A stretch of DNA of 64,000 bases, taken from NCBI GenBank assembly GCA_020249285.1, contig JADCFX010000008.1, forward strand, positions 143,843-207,842. Reading direction: 5' to 3'. Source of the DNA: Roseomonas sp. (lineage in GTDB: Bacteria; Pseudomonadota; Alphaproteobacteria; Acetobacterales; Acetobacteraceae). The position numbers and the translations under genes are program-made. The notes under the pieces were generated by a model. The model did not search any database. It saw only the letters and a list, made by a program, of their open reading frames with translations, and had not been told where the DNA came from. Shown piece after piece: positions 38,769-46,937 of this stretch (the first letter of the stretch is position 1; each line of letters begins with the position of its first letter).

Positions 38769-39583
38769 CCGAAGCCTTCACGGAAATTCTCTACAGCGTG
38801 ACGGATCGCGTCGCGACCATCACGCTTAACCGACCAGAACGCATGAATGCCTGGTCGAGCTTGATGGAAGCTGAAACCCGCGCTGCCTTTGCTCTGGCTG
38901 TGGCGGATGATGCGGTGCGCGCCATTGTGTTGACGGCAACCGGCAAAGGCTTTTGCGTCGGCGCGGATGTTTCCGCCATCGCCACACGCGGCGCAGAACG
39001 CCCAACCTATGCGGGGGTGACGCCACCTCCCGGCGAGGCGCCTCCCAGTGAGGATTTCGCGCGGCGCTATTCCTATATGCTCAATATCGGCAAGCCGGTG
39101 ATTGCGGGCATCAATGGTGCGGTGGCGGGGGTTGGGCTTTGCCTGACGCTGTTTTGCGATGTTCGCTTCATGGCTGCGGGGGCAAAGCTTTCAACGGCTT
39201 TTGCACGGCGCGGTTTGGTCGCAGAACATGGCAGCGCCTGGATGTTGCCGCGCCTGATTGGGCCAATGAATGCCGCTGATCTTATGCTCTCAGGGCGCAG
39301 CATCACCGCGGAAGAAGCCGCCGGCATGGGCCTGGTGCGCGTGCTGCCGGCAGATGGCTTTCACGCTGGCGTGCAGGCTTACGCGGCTGATCTTGCAAAT
39401 AACTGCTCACCACGCTCCATGCGCGTGATCAAGCGGCAAATGATGCTCGCCCCTTTCCAAAACCTGTCAGAGGCGGTGGAGATGGCCGAGGTCGAGCAGG
39501 ACGCCACGCGCGGCACGGAAGACCGGCGCGAAGGCGTCGCGGCGTTTCTCGAAAAACGCAGGCCGAATTTCACGGGGCGCTGA
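38765..39583 (+). CDS. Enoyl-CoA hydratase-related protein
   Basis: A 272-residue crotonase-superfamily protein: ATITLNRPERMNAWSS, TATGKGFCVGADVSAIA and AGINGAVAGVGLCLTLFCD. The second acid region, ARRGLVAEHGSAWMLPRL, has Glu at the position of one hydratase glutamate. It overlaps the SDR gene (ATGA) and ends the three-gene set. Substrate range is unknown. Confidence 0.86.
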   Translation: MTEAFTEILYSVTDRVATITLNRPERMNAWSSLMEAETRAAFALAVADDAVRAIVLTATGKGFCVGADVSAIATRGAERPTYAGVTPPPGEAPPSEDFARRYSYMLNIGKPVIAGINGAVAGVGLCLTLFCDVRFMAAGAKLSTAFARRGLVAEHGSAWMLPRLIGPMNAADLMLSGRSITAEEAAGMGLVRVLPADGFHAGVQAYAADLANNCSPRSMRVIKRQMMLAPFQNLSEAVEMAEVEQDATRGTEDRREGVAAFLEKRRPNFTGR

Positions 39584-39621
39584 GAGGGTGCGTATCAAAG
39601 GCGATGCGGCAGAAAAACGCC

Positions 39622-40716
39622 TCACACATTGAAGCGAAACAGCATCACATCCCCATCTCGCACGACATATTCCTTGCCTTCAACGCGCATCTTGCCGGCT
39701 TCCTTGGCACCCTGTTCGCCGCCCAACGCGACATAATCATCATAGCCGATGGTTTCCGCCGCGATGAAGCCGCGTTCAAAATCGCCATGGATCACGCCCG
39801 CCGCCTGCGGCCCCTTCATGCCCTTCAGGATGGTCCAGGCGCGCGCTTCCTTCGGCCCCACAGTGAAATAGGTGATCAGCCCAAGCAGCGCGTAACCAGC
39901 GCGGATCACACGATCCAGCCCGCTATCTTCAAGCCCGAGGGAAGACAGAAACTCGGCGCGATCCGCCTGTGCCATTTGGCTGATTTCCGCTTCAATCGCG
40001 GCTGAAACAACCACCGCCTGTGCGCCTTCCGCCTTGGCACGTTCAAACACGCGCGCGGATTGAGAATTACCCGTAGCGGCTGAGGCTTCTTCCACATTGC
40101 ACACATAAAGCACGGGCTTGGTCGTCAGTAATTGCAACCGCTTCGCCGCTTCTTCCTCGCCCGCCGGCACTGCGGTGCGCGCCGGGCGGCCCGCCTCCAA
40201 AGCGGCCTTGATCGGGTCAATCAAGGCCATTTGCGCCAGCGCTTCCTTGTCGCCGCCGCGCGCGCGCTTCACCAAGCCCTGGGCGCGTTTCTCCAGGCTA
40301 TCCAAATCCGCCAGCATCAATTCGGTTTCAACCGTCTCGGCATCACGGAGCGGATCAATGCTGCCTTCCACATGCGTCACATCGCCATCTTCAAAGCAGC
40401 GCAGCACATGCACAATCGCATCCACTTCGCGGATATTCGCCAGGAACTGATTGCCCAAGCCCTCACCCTTGGAAGCGCCACGCACCAGGCCGGCGATATC
40501 CACGAATTCCAAGCTGGTCGGCACGGTTTTTTGCGATTTGCCGATCCGCGTCAGCGTATCCAGCCGCGCATCCGGCACCGCGACGCGCCCGACATTCGGC
40601 TCAATAGTGCAGAAAGGATAATTCGCTGCCTGCGCCACCGCCGTTTGCGTCAGCGCATTGAAGAGCGTGGATTTACCGACATTCGGCAGGCCCACAATGC
40701 CGCAATTGAAACCCAT
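39622..40716 (-). CDS. ychF: Redox/ribosome-associated ATPase YchF (OLA1 family)
   Basis: A 364-residue Obg-like P-loop protein: [20 protein letters not shown] (Walker A/G1), [20 protein letters not shown] (G3 loop) and a C-terminal TGS domain ([13 protein letters not shown] ... [12 protein letters not shown]). YchF binds ATP more than GTP and the ribosome and dampens oxidative-stress defence. It follows the unknown gene at 40719 and pth; those three appear to be one minus-strand transcript. Confidence 0.95.
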   Translation of the reverse strand: MGFNCGIVGLPNVGKSTLFNALTQTAVAQAANYPFCTIEPNVGRVAVPDARLDTLTRIGKSQKTVPTSLEFVDIAGLVRGASKGEGLGNQFLANIREVDAIVHVLRCFEDGDVTHVEGSIDPLRDAETVETELMLADLDSLEKRAQGLVKRARGGDKEALAQMALIDPIKAALEAGRPARTAVPAGEEEAAKRLQLLTTKPVLYVCNVEEASAATGNSQSARVFERAKAEGAQAVVVSAAIEAEISQMAQADRAEFLSSLGLEDSGLDRVIRAGYALLGLITYFTVGPKEARAWTILKGMKGPQAAGVIHGDFERGFIAAETIGYDDYVALGGEQGAKEAGKMRVEGKEYVVRDGDVMLFRFNV

Positions 40717-40718
40717 CT

Positions 40719-41168
40719 TTATGCTCCCGGCGCGGCGGGCCAGGCGGCACGCAGCGCATTCCAGAATGTCTCGGCCACCACGCCGGCGGCAATGCGCGCG
40801 GCGCCATCATCACTAATCGGCATCAAGGCCGCCGCGCGCAAAGCTGCGGAGATTTCCGGCAGCACAATGGCCATCGGCGCCAGCGCCGCCACGCTCACTT
40901 GCGCAGCCAGCGCGGCATCCTGCGCATGGCAACGCAATTGGCGCGCGATCAACAGCAGTGCCGCGGCCATGGCAGCAGCGCGCCGCGCCTCATCACGCTG
41001 CGCATCGCTATCGGCCAGATCGAGCGTCGCACGCAGCCCAGCCGCCGCCTGCGCCAGCGCCCCTGCTTCGCGCACCAGTGCGGCAGAGAGCAGCGCGGCA
41101 CCATTGGCGCGATCTTCCGCGCTTGGGCCCAACATTTCCATGGTGAAGGCGTCTTCGGCTTCCATCAC
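40719..41168 (-). CDS. Ala-rich protein of unknown function between pth and ychF
   Basis: A 149-residue, all-helical-looking protein, one third alanine, with repeated A-x3-A spacing such as AEDRANGAALLSAALVREAG and RRAAAMAAALLLIARQLRC. There is no signal peptide. It overlaps the pth stop by 4 bp and ends 2 bp before ychF, so it is embedded in a housekeeping operon. I recognise no family. Confidence 0.6.
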   Translation of the reverse strand: MMEAEDAFTMEMLGPSAEDRANGAALLSAALVREAGALAQAAAGLRATLDLADSDAQRDEARRAAAMAAALLLIARQLRCHAQDAALAAQVSVAALAPMAIVLPEISAALRAAALMPISDDGAARIAAGVVAETFWNALRAAWPAAPGA

Positions 41169-41761
41169 TTCTCCTGCGTCAGCAGCGCGATGCGCGTCAT
41201 GAATTCTTCGGTCTTCAGGCTAGCGAGCATGGGCGCGGCATCGGCAACCGCATCCAGAAGCTTTTCCAGCCATGCCTGATCCACCTTGGCGAAATTACCA
41301 AGCACATGGCCGGTCACCGCATCCTTATGGCCGGGATGGCCGATCCCCATCCGCACGCGCCAGAAATCGGGCGATCCAAAAGCGCGGCGCATATCCTTCA
41401 AGCCATTATGCCCGGCAACACCACCGCCCAACTTCACCCGCAGCTTGCCGGGTGCCAGGTCCAGCTCATCATGAAAAGCCACCACATTCCCGGGCGGTAT
41501 TTTCAGGAAAGCGGCGGCTTGCTGCACGGAATCACCACTCGCATTCATGTAGGTTTGCGGCTTTAGCGCCAGGATGCGTTGGCCATCAATGGTGCCTTCC
41601 GCCACTTCACCCTTGAAGCGCTTACGCCAGGGGCCGAAGCCGTGGCGCTGCGCAATCTCCTCCAGCGCCATGAAGCCGATATTGTGCCGCTGACGCGCAT
41701 GTTCTGACCCTGGATTGCCAAGGCCGACCCAAAGCATCGGGGCGCTGTCGCGGGACATCAT
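41165..41761 (-). CDS. pth: Peptidyl-tRNA hydrolase
   Basis: The enzyme releases tRNA from stalled peptidyl-tRNA. The 198-residue protein has WVGLGNPGSEHARQRHNIGF with the catalytic His20-type residue, LKPQTYMNASGDSV, and FHDELDLAPGKLRVKLGGG with the conserved Asp. It comes after rplY on the minus strand; a strong terminator between them (41776-41808) suggests a separate or attenuated transcript. Confidence 0.95.
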   Translation of the reverse strand: MMSRDSAPMLWVGLGNPGSEHARQRHNIGFMALEEIAQRHGFGPWRKRFKGEVAEGTIDGQRILALKPQTYMNASGDSVQQAAAFLKIPPGNVVAFHDELDLAPGKLRVKLGGGVAGHNGLKDMRRAFGSPDFWRVRMGIGHPGHKDAVTGHVLGNFAKVDQAWLEKLLDAVADAAPMLASLKTEEFMTRIALLTQEK

Positions 41762-41775
41762 GGCATCCTGAACCC

Positions 41776-41808
41776 AAAAAGGGTCCGGGGAAGGCTTCCC
41801 CCGAACCC
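41776..41808 (-). terminator. Rho-independent terminator between rplY and pth
   Basis: On the minus strand GGGTTCGGGG and CCCCGGACCC form a stem of about 12 bp with one G-T wobble pair inside, followed by TTTTT. It lies 38 bp after the rplY stop and 15 bp before the pth start. Confidence 0.8.
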
Positions 41809-41821
41809 TTGATGCTTGGAA

Positions 41822-41840
41822 GCGGGGGCAACACCCCCGC
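41822..41840 (-). repeat. Hairpin just after rplY
   Basis: GCGGGGG-CAACA-CCCCCGC is a perfect 7-bp inverted repeat 6 bp after the rplY stop. It has no T-run and may protect the mRNA 3' end. Confidence 0.6.
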
Positions 41841-41845
41841 CCGGA

Positions 41846-42526
41846 TCACTTCTTCTTCGCAGGCGCCTTGGCGGGCGCGGCGGCACCGCCAGCCGGCGCC
41901 TTCTGCTTCGTCGCTTCCACAGGGCCAGCGGCGGCCGCCGGCGCGGTATCATCAACCACGGTCGGCGCAGCGATGGACGCCACCATAAAGTCGCGGCCCA
42001 CGATCGCTGGCTTGGTGCCAAACTGATCCTTTACAGCGGACCAACGCAGGCCCGCACCGATTTGCGCATCAGCAAGATCAAGTTCGAACTTTTCCGGCAC
42101 CGCATCCGGGTCCGCCAGCACTTCGATTTCGCGGCGCACCACGTTCAACACGCCACCCGCCTTCAGGCCAGGGCAGGTATCTTCGTGCAGGAAGGCCACC
42201 GGCACCTTCACGCGAATGCGTGCACCAGGCGCCAGGCGCTGAAAATCCACGTGCAACGGACGGTCCGTCACAGGATGGAATTGCGCATCGCGCATCAGGC
42301 AGCGTTCCGTATCGCCGCCCGTTACCGCAACTTCATAAAGATGCGATTGCCAGCCGGCCTTGTGCAATTCCTTCATCACATCGCGCGGGTCGAGGGCGAT
42401 CAAGGTCGCCTCGCGCTTCGCGCCATAGATGACAGCGGGGACATGCCCCTCACGCCGAGTTGCGCGTGCCGCCCCCTTACCGGCCCGCCCGCGCGCTTCG
42501 GCTTCGATCCGTACAGTTTGGACCAT
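41846..42526 (-). CDS. rplY: 50S ribosomal protein L25 (Ctc type)
   Basis: The 226-residue protein is the long Ctc form: an N-terminal L25 domain that binds 5S rRNA (VRIEAEARGRAGKGAARATR, VPAVIYGAKR), a beta-rich TL5 domain, and an Ala/Lys-rich tail ending APAKAPAKKK. It precedes pth, the common order in alphaproteobacteria. Confidence 0.94.
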   Translation of the reverse strand: MVQTVRIEAEARGRAGKGAARATRREGHVPAVIYGAKREATLIALDPRDVMKELHKAGWQSHLYEVAVTGGDTERCLMRDAQFHPVTDRPLHVDFQRLAPGARIRVKVPVAFLHEDTCPGLKAGGVLNVVRREIEVLADPDAVPEKFELDLADAQIGAGLRWSAVKDQFGTKPAIVGRDFMVASIAAPTVVDDTAPAAAAGPVEATKQKAPAGGAAAPAKAPAKKK

Positions 42527-42726
42527 TGTCCGTGCTCCTTCGGGTTGTTGTGATACCGCGGCGCCATGGCGCCAAACAGCAAGCGCCGGCCTCCAGGGGT
42601 GCCAGCGCTGCGGTGGTTTCTAGGGGATGAGCCGGCAAGGCGCAAGTGAAGCGCGCTGAAATCGGCCATTCCTGATCAAGGCCCAGGCCGTTTTTGCGCC
42701 AGATCAAGTTTTGAATGCAAGCCGGG

Positions 42727-42738
42727 GCTAATATTAGC
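42727..42738. promoter_or_regulatory. 12-bp palindrome, candidate operator of the sulfide-oxidoreductase-like cluster
   Basis: GCTAATATTAGC is a perfect palindrome about 50 bp upstream of the ATG at 42788. It is AT-rich in a GC-rich region, as expected for the site of a dimeric repressor, and lies where promoter elements should be. The binding protein is not known. Confidence 0.4.
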
Positions 42739-42787
42739 ACATGGTAATCTCGTCAGCCGAGGCGGGACGACGCAGGAGGGTTAACGC

Positions 42788-44107
42788 ATGTCCGGGAATC
42801 AAGACGCCGTGGCGCTGAAGCGCCGCTCCATATTATTGGGCGCACCCGCCCTGGCGGGGGGCCTCGCCTTGGCCGGCCCCTCGCGCGCCGGTGTCAGGAC
42901 CAATGCGAAGATCGTCATCATCGGGGCGGGGGCGGCGGGCCTTGCCACGGCATCGCGCCTGGCGGATCGGCTGGAAGGCGCTTCCATTACGCTGGTGGAT
43001 CGGCGGCGGGAACATCTCTATCAGCCCGGCTATACGCTGGTCGCCGCCGGGCTGAAATCCGCCGATTACACGGTTTCCACCACGCGGGAGTTTGTCGCGC
43101 GCGGTGTGACGCTGATCGAGGAAGCCGCCGCCGAAATTGACCCGGTCGGCAAGACCGTGACCACCGATCAGGGCAAGCGCTTGCCCTATGATTTTCTGGT
43201 CGTGGCCACGGGGCTCGAGCTCAACTATGGCGCCATTGAAGGCATGGATGTGGCGCGCATTGGGCAGAATGGCATGGGCAGTGTCTATGCCGGGCCGGAA
43301 CAGGCGGCGGCCACCTGGCGCGCCATGTCGGCCTATGCCGATAAGGGGGGCGTTGCCGTCTTTGGCCGGCCCCCAACCGAGATGAAATGCGCCGGCGCGC
43401 CGCTGAAATACGCCTTCCTGACCGATGACACGCTGCGTCGGCGCGGCAATCGCGACAAGGCGGAATTGATCTATAATGCGCATGTCAAAACGCTGTTCAG
43501 CGTGCCCATCGTGGCTGAGAAGGTGCGGATGCTCTATGCTGATCGTGGCATTCGCGTGACGCATGATCATGTGCTGCGCAAGATTGACCTGGAACGCCGG
43601 ATTGCGACCTTCCGCACGCCCAATGGCGATGATGAACAGCGCTATGATTTCATCAATGTCGTGCCGCCGATGCGCGCGCCAGCGGTGGTGCGCAATTCAC
43701 CCTTGCCCTGGCAGACCGGGCCTTGGGCCGCGGATGGCTGGGCAGAGGTCAACCGCCATAGCCTGCGCCATGTGCGCTTCCCCGAGGTGTTTTGCGTGGG
43801 CGATGTTGCCGGCGTGCCCAAGGGCAAAACAGCGGCCAGTGTGAAATGGCAGGTGCCTGTCGCCGTGGATCATTTGATCGCCGCAATCCAGCAAAGGGAA
43901 AGCAAGGAAAGCTATAATGGCTATACTTCCTGCCCGCTGATCACGCGGGTTGGCCGGGCGATGCTGGTTGAGTTCGATTACAACGATAATCTGGTGCCGT
44001 CCTTCCCTGGCATCATCGCCCCGCTTGAGGAGCTTTGGATCACCTGGATCATGAAGGAAGTGGGCTTGAAGCCCACCTATCTTGCCATGCTGCGCGGCAA
44101 GGCTTGA
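42788..44107 (+). CDS. FAD-dependent oxidoreductase, sulfide:quinone oxidoreductase-like
   Basis: A 439-residue flavoprotein with a Tat-type N-terminus (LKRRSILLGAPALAGGLAL). IVIIGAGAAGLATASRLADR is the FAD motif, VVATGLELNYG the second one, and FCVGDVAGVPKGKTAASVKW the late FAD contact. Cysteines in MKCAGAPLKY and GYTSCPLITRVG fall where SQR enzymes keep their redox Cys. It probably oxidises sulfide and passes electrons to quinone at the membrane. A strong CAGGAGGG Shine-Dalgarno precedes it, and two small membrane-protein genes follow. Confidence 0.8.
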   Translation: MSGNQDAVALKRRSILLGAPALAGGLALAGPSRAGVRTNAKIVIIGAGAAGLATASRLADRLEGASITLVDRRREHLYQPGYTLVAAGLKSADYTVSTTREFVARGVTLIEEAAAEIDPVGKTVTTDQGKRLPYDFLVVATGLELNYGAIEGMDVARIGQNGMGSVYAGPEQAAATWRAMSAYADKGGVAVFGRPPTEMKCAGAPLKYAFLTDDTLRRRGNRDKAELIYNAHVKTLFSVPIVAEKVRMLYADRGIRVTHDHVLRKIDLERRIATFRTPNGDDEQRYDFINVVPPMRAPAVVRNSPLPWQTGPWAADGWAEVNRHSLRHVRFPEVFCVGDVAGVPKGKTAASVKWQVPVAVDHLIAAIQQRESKESYNGYTSCPLITRVGRAMLVEFDYNDNLVPSFPGIIAPLEELWITWIMKEVGLKPTYLAMLRGKA

Positions 44108-44119
44108 GGGAGAAACACC

Positions 44120-44476
44120 ATGAAAGATCTCGACCTTGGCACATTGCTGGCCGTGTTTCAGGAAATGTTGGGCTGGACCCTCTGGCCAGTCATTGCGCTT
44201 GCCGTATTGGCGAGCCTCGCCTTCCTTTGGGTTGTGCTGCGTGATCGGAGTTTGCTGTCGCGCCGCCTGGTTTGGGCGGAAATCTGCGGGCTGGGCGGGG
44301 GTATTGCCGCGGTGCTGATCATGCAAGCGGTGACGCATTCGGGTTTCGCGGATTTGGGTGGCCCGATTGATTGGCTGCTGGTTGTTGGGATTTTCGTCTT
44401 TGGCGCCATTGGCGCCGCGCTTGGCTTCTATGCGCTATTCGGCCTTTTGGCGGGCGGTAGCCGGAAGGCCGCGTGA
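44120..44476 (+). CDS. Small membrane protein (DUF5368-like)
   Basis: A 118-residue protein with three transmembrane segments: WTLWPVIALAVLASLAFLWV, LGGGIAAVLIMQAV and WLLVVGIFVFGAIGAALGFY. It starts 12 bp after the oxidoreductase gene. It resembles membrane proteins of the DUF5368 kind found with sulfide-oxidising flavoproteins. Its function is unknown; membrane anchoring of the flavoprotein is possible. Confidence 0.65.
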   Translation: MKDLDLGTLLAVFQEMLGWTLWPVIALAVLASLAFLWVVLRDRSLLSRRLVWAEICGLGGGIAAVLIMQAVTHSGFADLGGPIDWLLVVGIFVFGAIGAALGFYALFGLLAGGSRKAA

Positions 44477-44502
44477 AATTCAGCAAGGAAGGAAAACATC
44501 AC

Positions 44503-44697
44503 ATGACACGCAATATCGGCAGCATTGATCGCGCGCTCAGGATCGGGGGCGGCGTGGTGCTGCTGGCCCTCGGTGCCTTCGGGCCGCTGGGCTGGTGGGG
44601 GGCGATTGGGCTGCTGCCCATCGCCACCGCACTTATCGGTTGGTGCCCGGCCTATCCGCTGCTTGGCATCAATACCTGCGCCAGCAAATCCGGCTGA
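44503..44697 (+). CDS. DUF2892 (YgaP transmembrane-like) protein
   Basis: The ATG at 44503 has a GGAAGG Shine-Dalgarno and gives 64 residues. NIGSIDRALRIGGGVVLLAL is the DUF2892 signature; a second hydrophobic stretch and the final CPAYPLLGINTCAS complete it. Such proteins accompany rhodanese and sulfide-detoxification genes, which fits the flavoprotein gene upstream. Confidence 0.8.
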   Translation: MTRNIGSIDRALRIGGGVVLLALGAFGPLGWWGAIGLLPIATALIGWCPAYPLLGINTCASKSG

Positions 44698-44704
44698 AAT
44701 CGCT

Positions 44705-45277
44705 TCAGCCGAGCGATGGCAAATGGCTCGGCGTAATGGACCAGACCTTGCCTGCCGCCGGAGGCTCACACCACAGCGGCAGGGCATTCGGCGTGCGAAC
44801 ATTCGGCAGATGGCCAAGCGCGAGCCGGAGCGCGCGAAACAGCGCGCCATGCGCCACCACCAGCACCGGGCCTGGTTGAACGGTAGCGCGGTTAATCGCC
44901 GCCACGGCACGGTCATGCAGCGCTTGAAAGCTTTCCGCGCCTTCCGGCGTGAAGCTGCCTTCGATCCAGCTATCATACCAATCGCCCATGGGCCGGCCTT
45001 CTTCCACGCCAAAGCCCACTTCCATCAGCCCCGCATCAGTCGCGACCGGCAGGGAAAGCGCTTCCGCCACGATTTCCGCAGTATGCAACGCGCGGCTTAA
45101 AGGCGAGGCGATGATGGTCGCAATCCCGCGATCCACCAGCGCCAAGGCCGCGCGCCGTGCTTGCGAAATACCAACAGCATTCAGCGGAATATCCGTATGC
45201 CCCTGGCTCAACCCCTCGGCGTTCCAATCGGTTTCGCCATGGCGGAGGAACCAGAAGGCGGTCGGGTTCAGGCTCAC
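44705..45277 (-). CDS. Histidine phosphatase family protein
   Basis: A 190-residue phosphoglycerate-mutase-like phosphatase. FLRHGETDWNAEG holds the catalytic R-H-G, SPLSRALHTAEIVAE follows, and VVAHGALFRAL contains the second His. It hydrolyses a phosphomonoester, and the substrate is unknown. It overlaps the GST gene upstream by 4 bp. Confidence 0.86.
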   Translation of the reverse strand: MSLNPTAFWFLRHGETDWNAEGLSQGHTDIPLNAVGISQARRAALALVDRGIATIIASPLSRALHTAEIVAEALSLPVATDAGLMEVGFGVEEGRPMGDWYDSWIEGSFTPEGAESFQALHDRAVAAINRATVQPGPVLVVAHGALFRALRLALGHLPNVRTPNALPLWCEPPAAGKVWSITPSHLPSLG

Positions 45278-45891
45278 GCTATGCCTTCCGCCTTCATCGT
45301 GCGCTGCACGGTGGGGCGCGCATTCATGCGTGCATAATGCGCCGCGACGTTCGGCGGCAGCGGCTTATTCAAGCGGGCAGACCACCAGAAGCTCACATAG
45401 AACAGCGCGCTATCGGCAAAGGAATAAGTGCCGGCGAGCCATTCGCCGCCCTCAAGCGCCTTATCCATGACGCCAAGGCCCTTTTGGAAAATTTCTTCGC
45501 CACGCGCCTTCACCGCTTCATGATCGGCTTCTGTGGGCGCGAAATTCGCCGGGCGGAACATGCGCGAAAAGCCCTGCATATGCATGGTGGCCACGCAGTA
45601 ATCGGTCGCTTCCAAGGCCCGCGCCTGCGCATCCGTGCCGGATGGCATCAGGCCGGCCGAGGGAAAGCGCGACGCCAGCCAAAAGGCAATCGCCGGATAT
45701 TCCGTCAGCACCGAACCATCTTCGCGTTCCAGGGCAGGCACCTTGGATTTCGGGTTCACCGCCACAAAACCGGGCTGGAATTGCGCACCTTCGCGCAGGT
45801 TCACGGCCACCGCTTCATAAGGCGCGCCAATTTCTTCCAGCATCACATGGATACCGATGGAACACGCCCCCGGCGCATAAAATAGCTTCAT
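45274..45891 (-). CDS. Glutathione S-transferase
   Basis: A 205-residue GST of beta-like type: MKLFYAPGACSIGIHVMLEE with the active Cys/Ser region, KVPALEREDGSVLTEYPAI with the cis-Pro and glutathione-binding residues, and a helical C-terminal domain. It is cotranscribed with the phosphatase gene (4-bp overlap). Confidence 0.86.
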   Translation of the reverse strand: MKLFYAPGACSIGIHVMLEEIGAPYEAVAVNLREGAQFQPGFVAVNPKSKVPALEREDGSVLTEYPAIAFWLASRFPSAGLMPSGTDAQARALEATDYCVATMHMQGFSRMFRPANFAPTEADHEAVKARGEEIFQKGLGVMDKALEGGEWLAGTYSFADSALFYVSFWWSARLNKPLPPNVAAHYARMNARPTVQRTMKAEGIA

Positions 45892-45917
45892 GATCGCAAC
45901 CCCTTCCGATGATTATT

Positions 45918-46850
45918 CTAATTGAACAGAGACGAAACCGAGCTTTCCTCACTTATCCGCTTCATCGCTTCCGCCAGCAGCGGCGCAATGGTGAGCTGGC
46001 GGATATTGCGCGAAACGCGCACCGCTTCCGTCGCCTGGATGCTGTCCGTCACGGTCATCATCTCAACCGGGGCCGCGCCAATCCGCGCCACCGCACCGCC
46101 CGAAAACACGCCATGCGTCACATAAACCCCAACGGACCGCGCGCCATCCTTCAACAGCGCCTCAGCCGCGTTGCAAAGCGTGCCGCCGGAATCGACAATA
46201 TCATCCACCAGCAGGCAATCGCGGCCTTCGACTTCGCCGATCACATTCATCACTTCGGAAACGCCGGCGCGCGGGCGGCGCTTGTCAATGATCGCCAAAT
46301 CCACGCCCAAACGCGCCGCAATCGCACGCGCACGCACCACGCCGCCCACATCGGGGGAGACGATCATCAATTCCCGCCCCGCATAGCGTTCCTGGATGTC
46401 GCGCGAATACAGCGGTGCCGCGAAAAGATTATCCACCGGAATGTCGAAAAACCCTTGAATCTGCGCTGCGTGCAAATCCATGGTCAGCACGCGGTTCGCA
46501 CCCGCCGCCGTGATAAGATTCGCGACCAGCTTCGCGCTGATTGGCGTGCGCGGGCCGGATTTCCGATCCTGCCGTGCATAGCCGAAATAGGGGATCACGG
46601 CGGTGATGCGCCGCGCACTGCCGCGCTTCAACGCATCCAGCGTGATCAGTAATTCCATCAAATTGTCATTGGTAGGGTAGGACGTGGATTGGATGACAAA
46701 AACATCCTCACCGCGCACATTCTCATGGATTTCGACAAACACTTCCATATCCGCGAAGCGCCGGATGGAAGCATTGGTCAGCGCAATACCGCAAGCGGCG
46801 GCTACAGCTTCGGCCAAGGGGCGGTTGCTGTTGCAGGCAACAATCTTCAT
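45918..46850 (-). CDS. prs: Ribose-phosphate pyrophosphokinase
   Basis: Prs makes PRPP for nucleotide, histidine and tryptophan synthesis. The ATG at 46850 gives 310 residues. [40 protein letters not shown] and the PRPP loop [17 protein letters not shown] are all present. Confidence 0.96.
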   Translation of the reverse strand: MKIVACNSNRPLAEAVAAACGIALTNASIRRFADMEVFVEIHENVRGEDVFVIQSTSYPTNDNLMELLITLDALKRGSARRITAVIPYFGYARQDRKSGPRTPISAKLVANLITAAGANRVLTMDLHAAQIQGFFDIPVDNLFAAPLYSRDIQERYAGRELMIVSPDVGGVVRARAIAARLGVDLAIIDKRRPRAGVSEVMNVIGEVEGRDCLLVDDIVDSGGTLCNAAEALLKDGARSVGVYVTHGVFSGGAVARIGAAPVEMMTVTDSIQATEAVRVSRNIRQLTIAPLLAEAMKRISEESSVSSLFN

Positions 46851-46937
46851 GCCGGGGGAACTCCGCGCGGGGGCAATGACTTGAGACGGACCGATACCTA
46901 GCAACGTGACGCTTTGGTGTAAATCGCACGCGCCATA

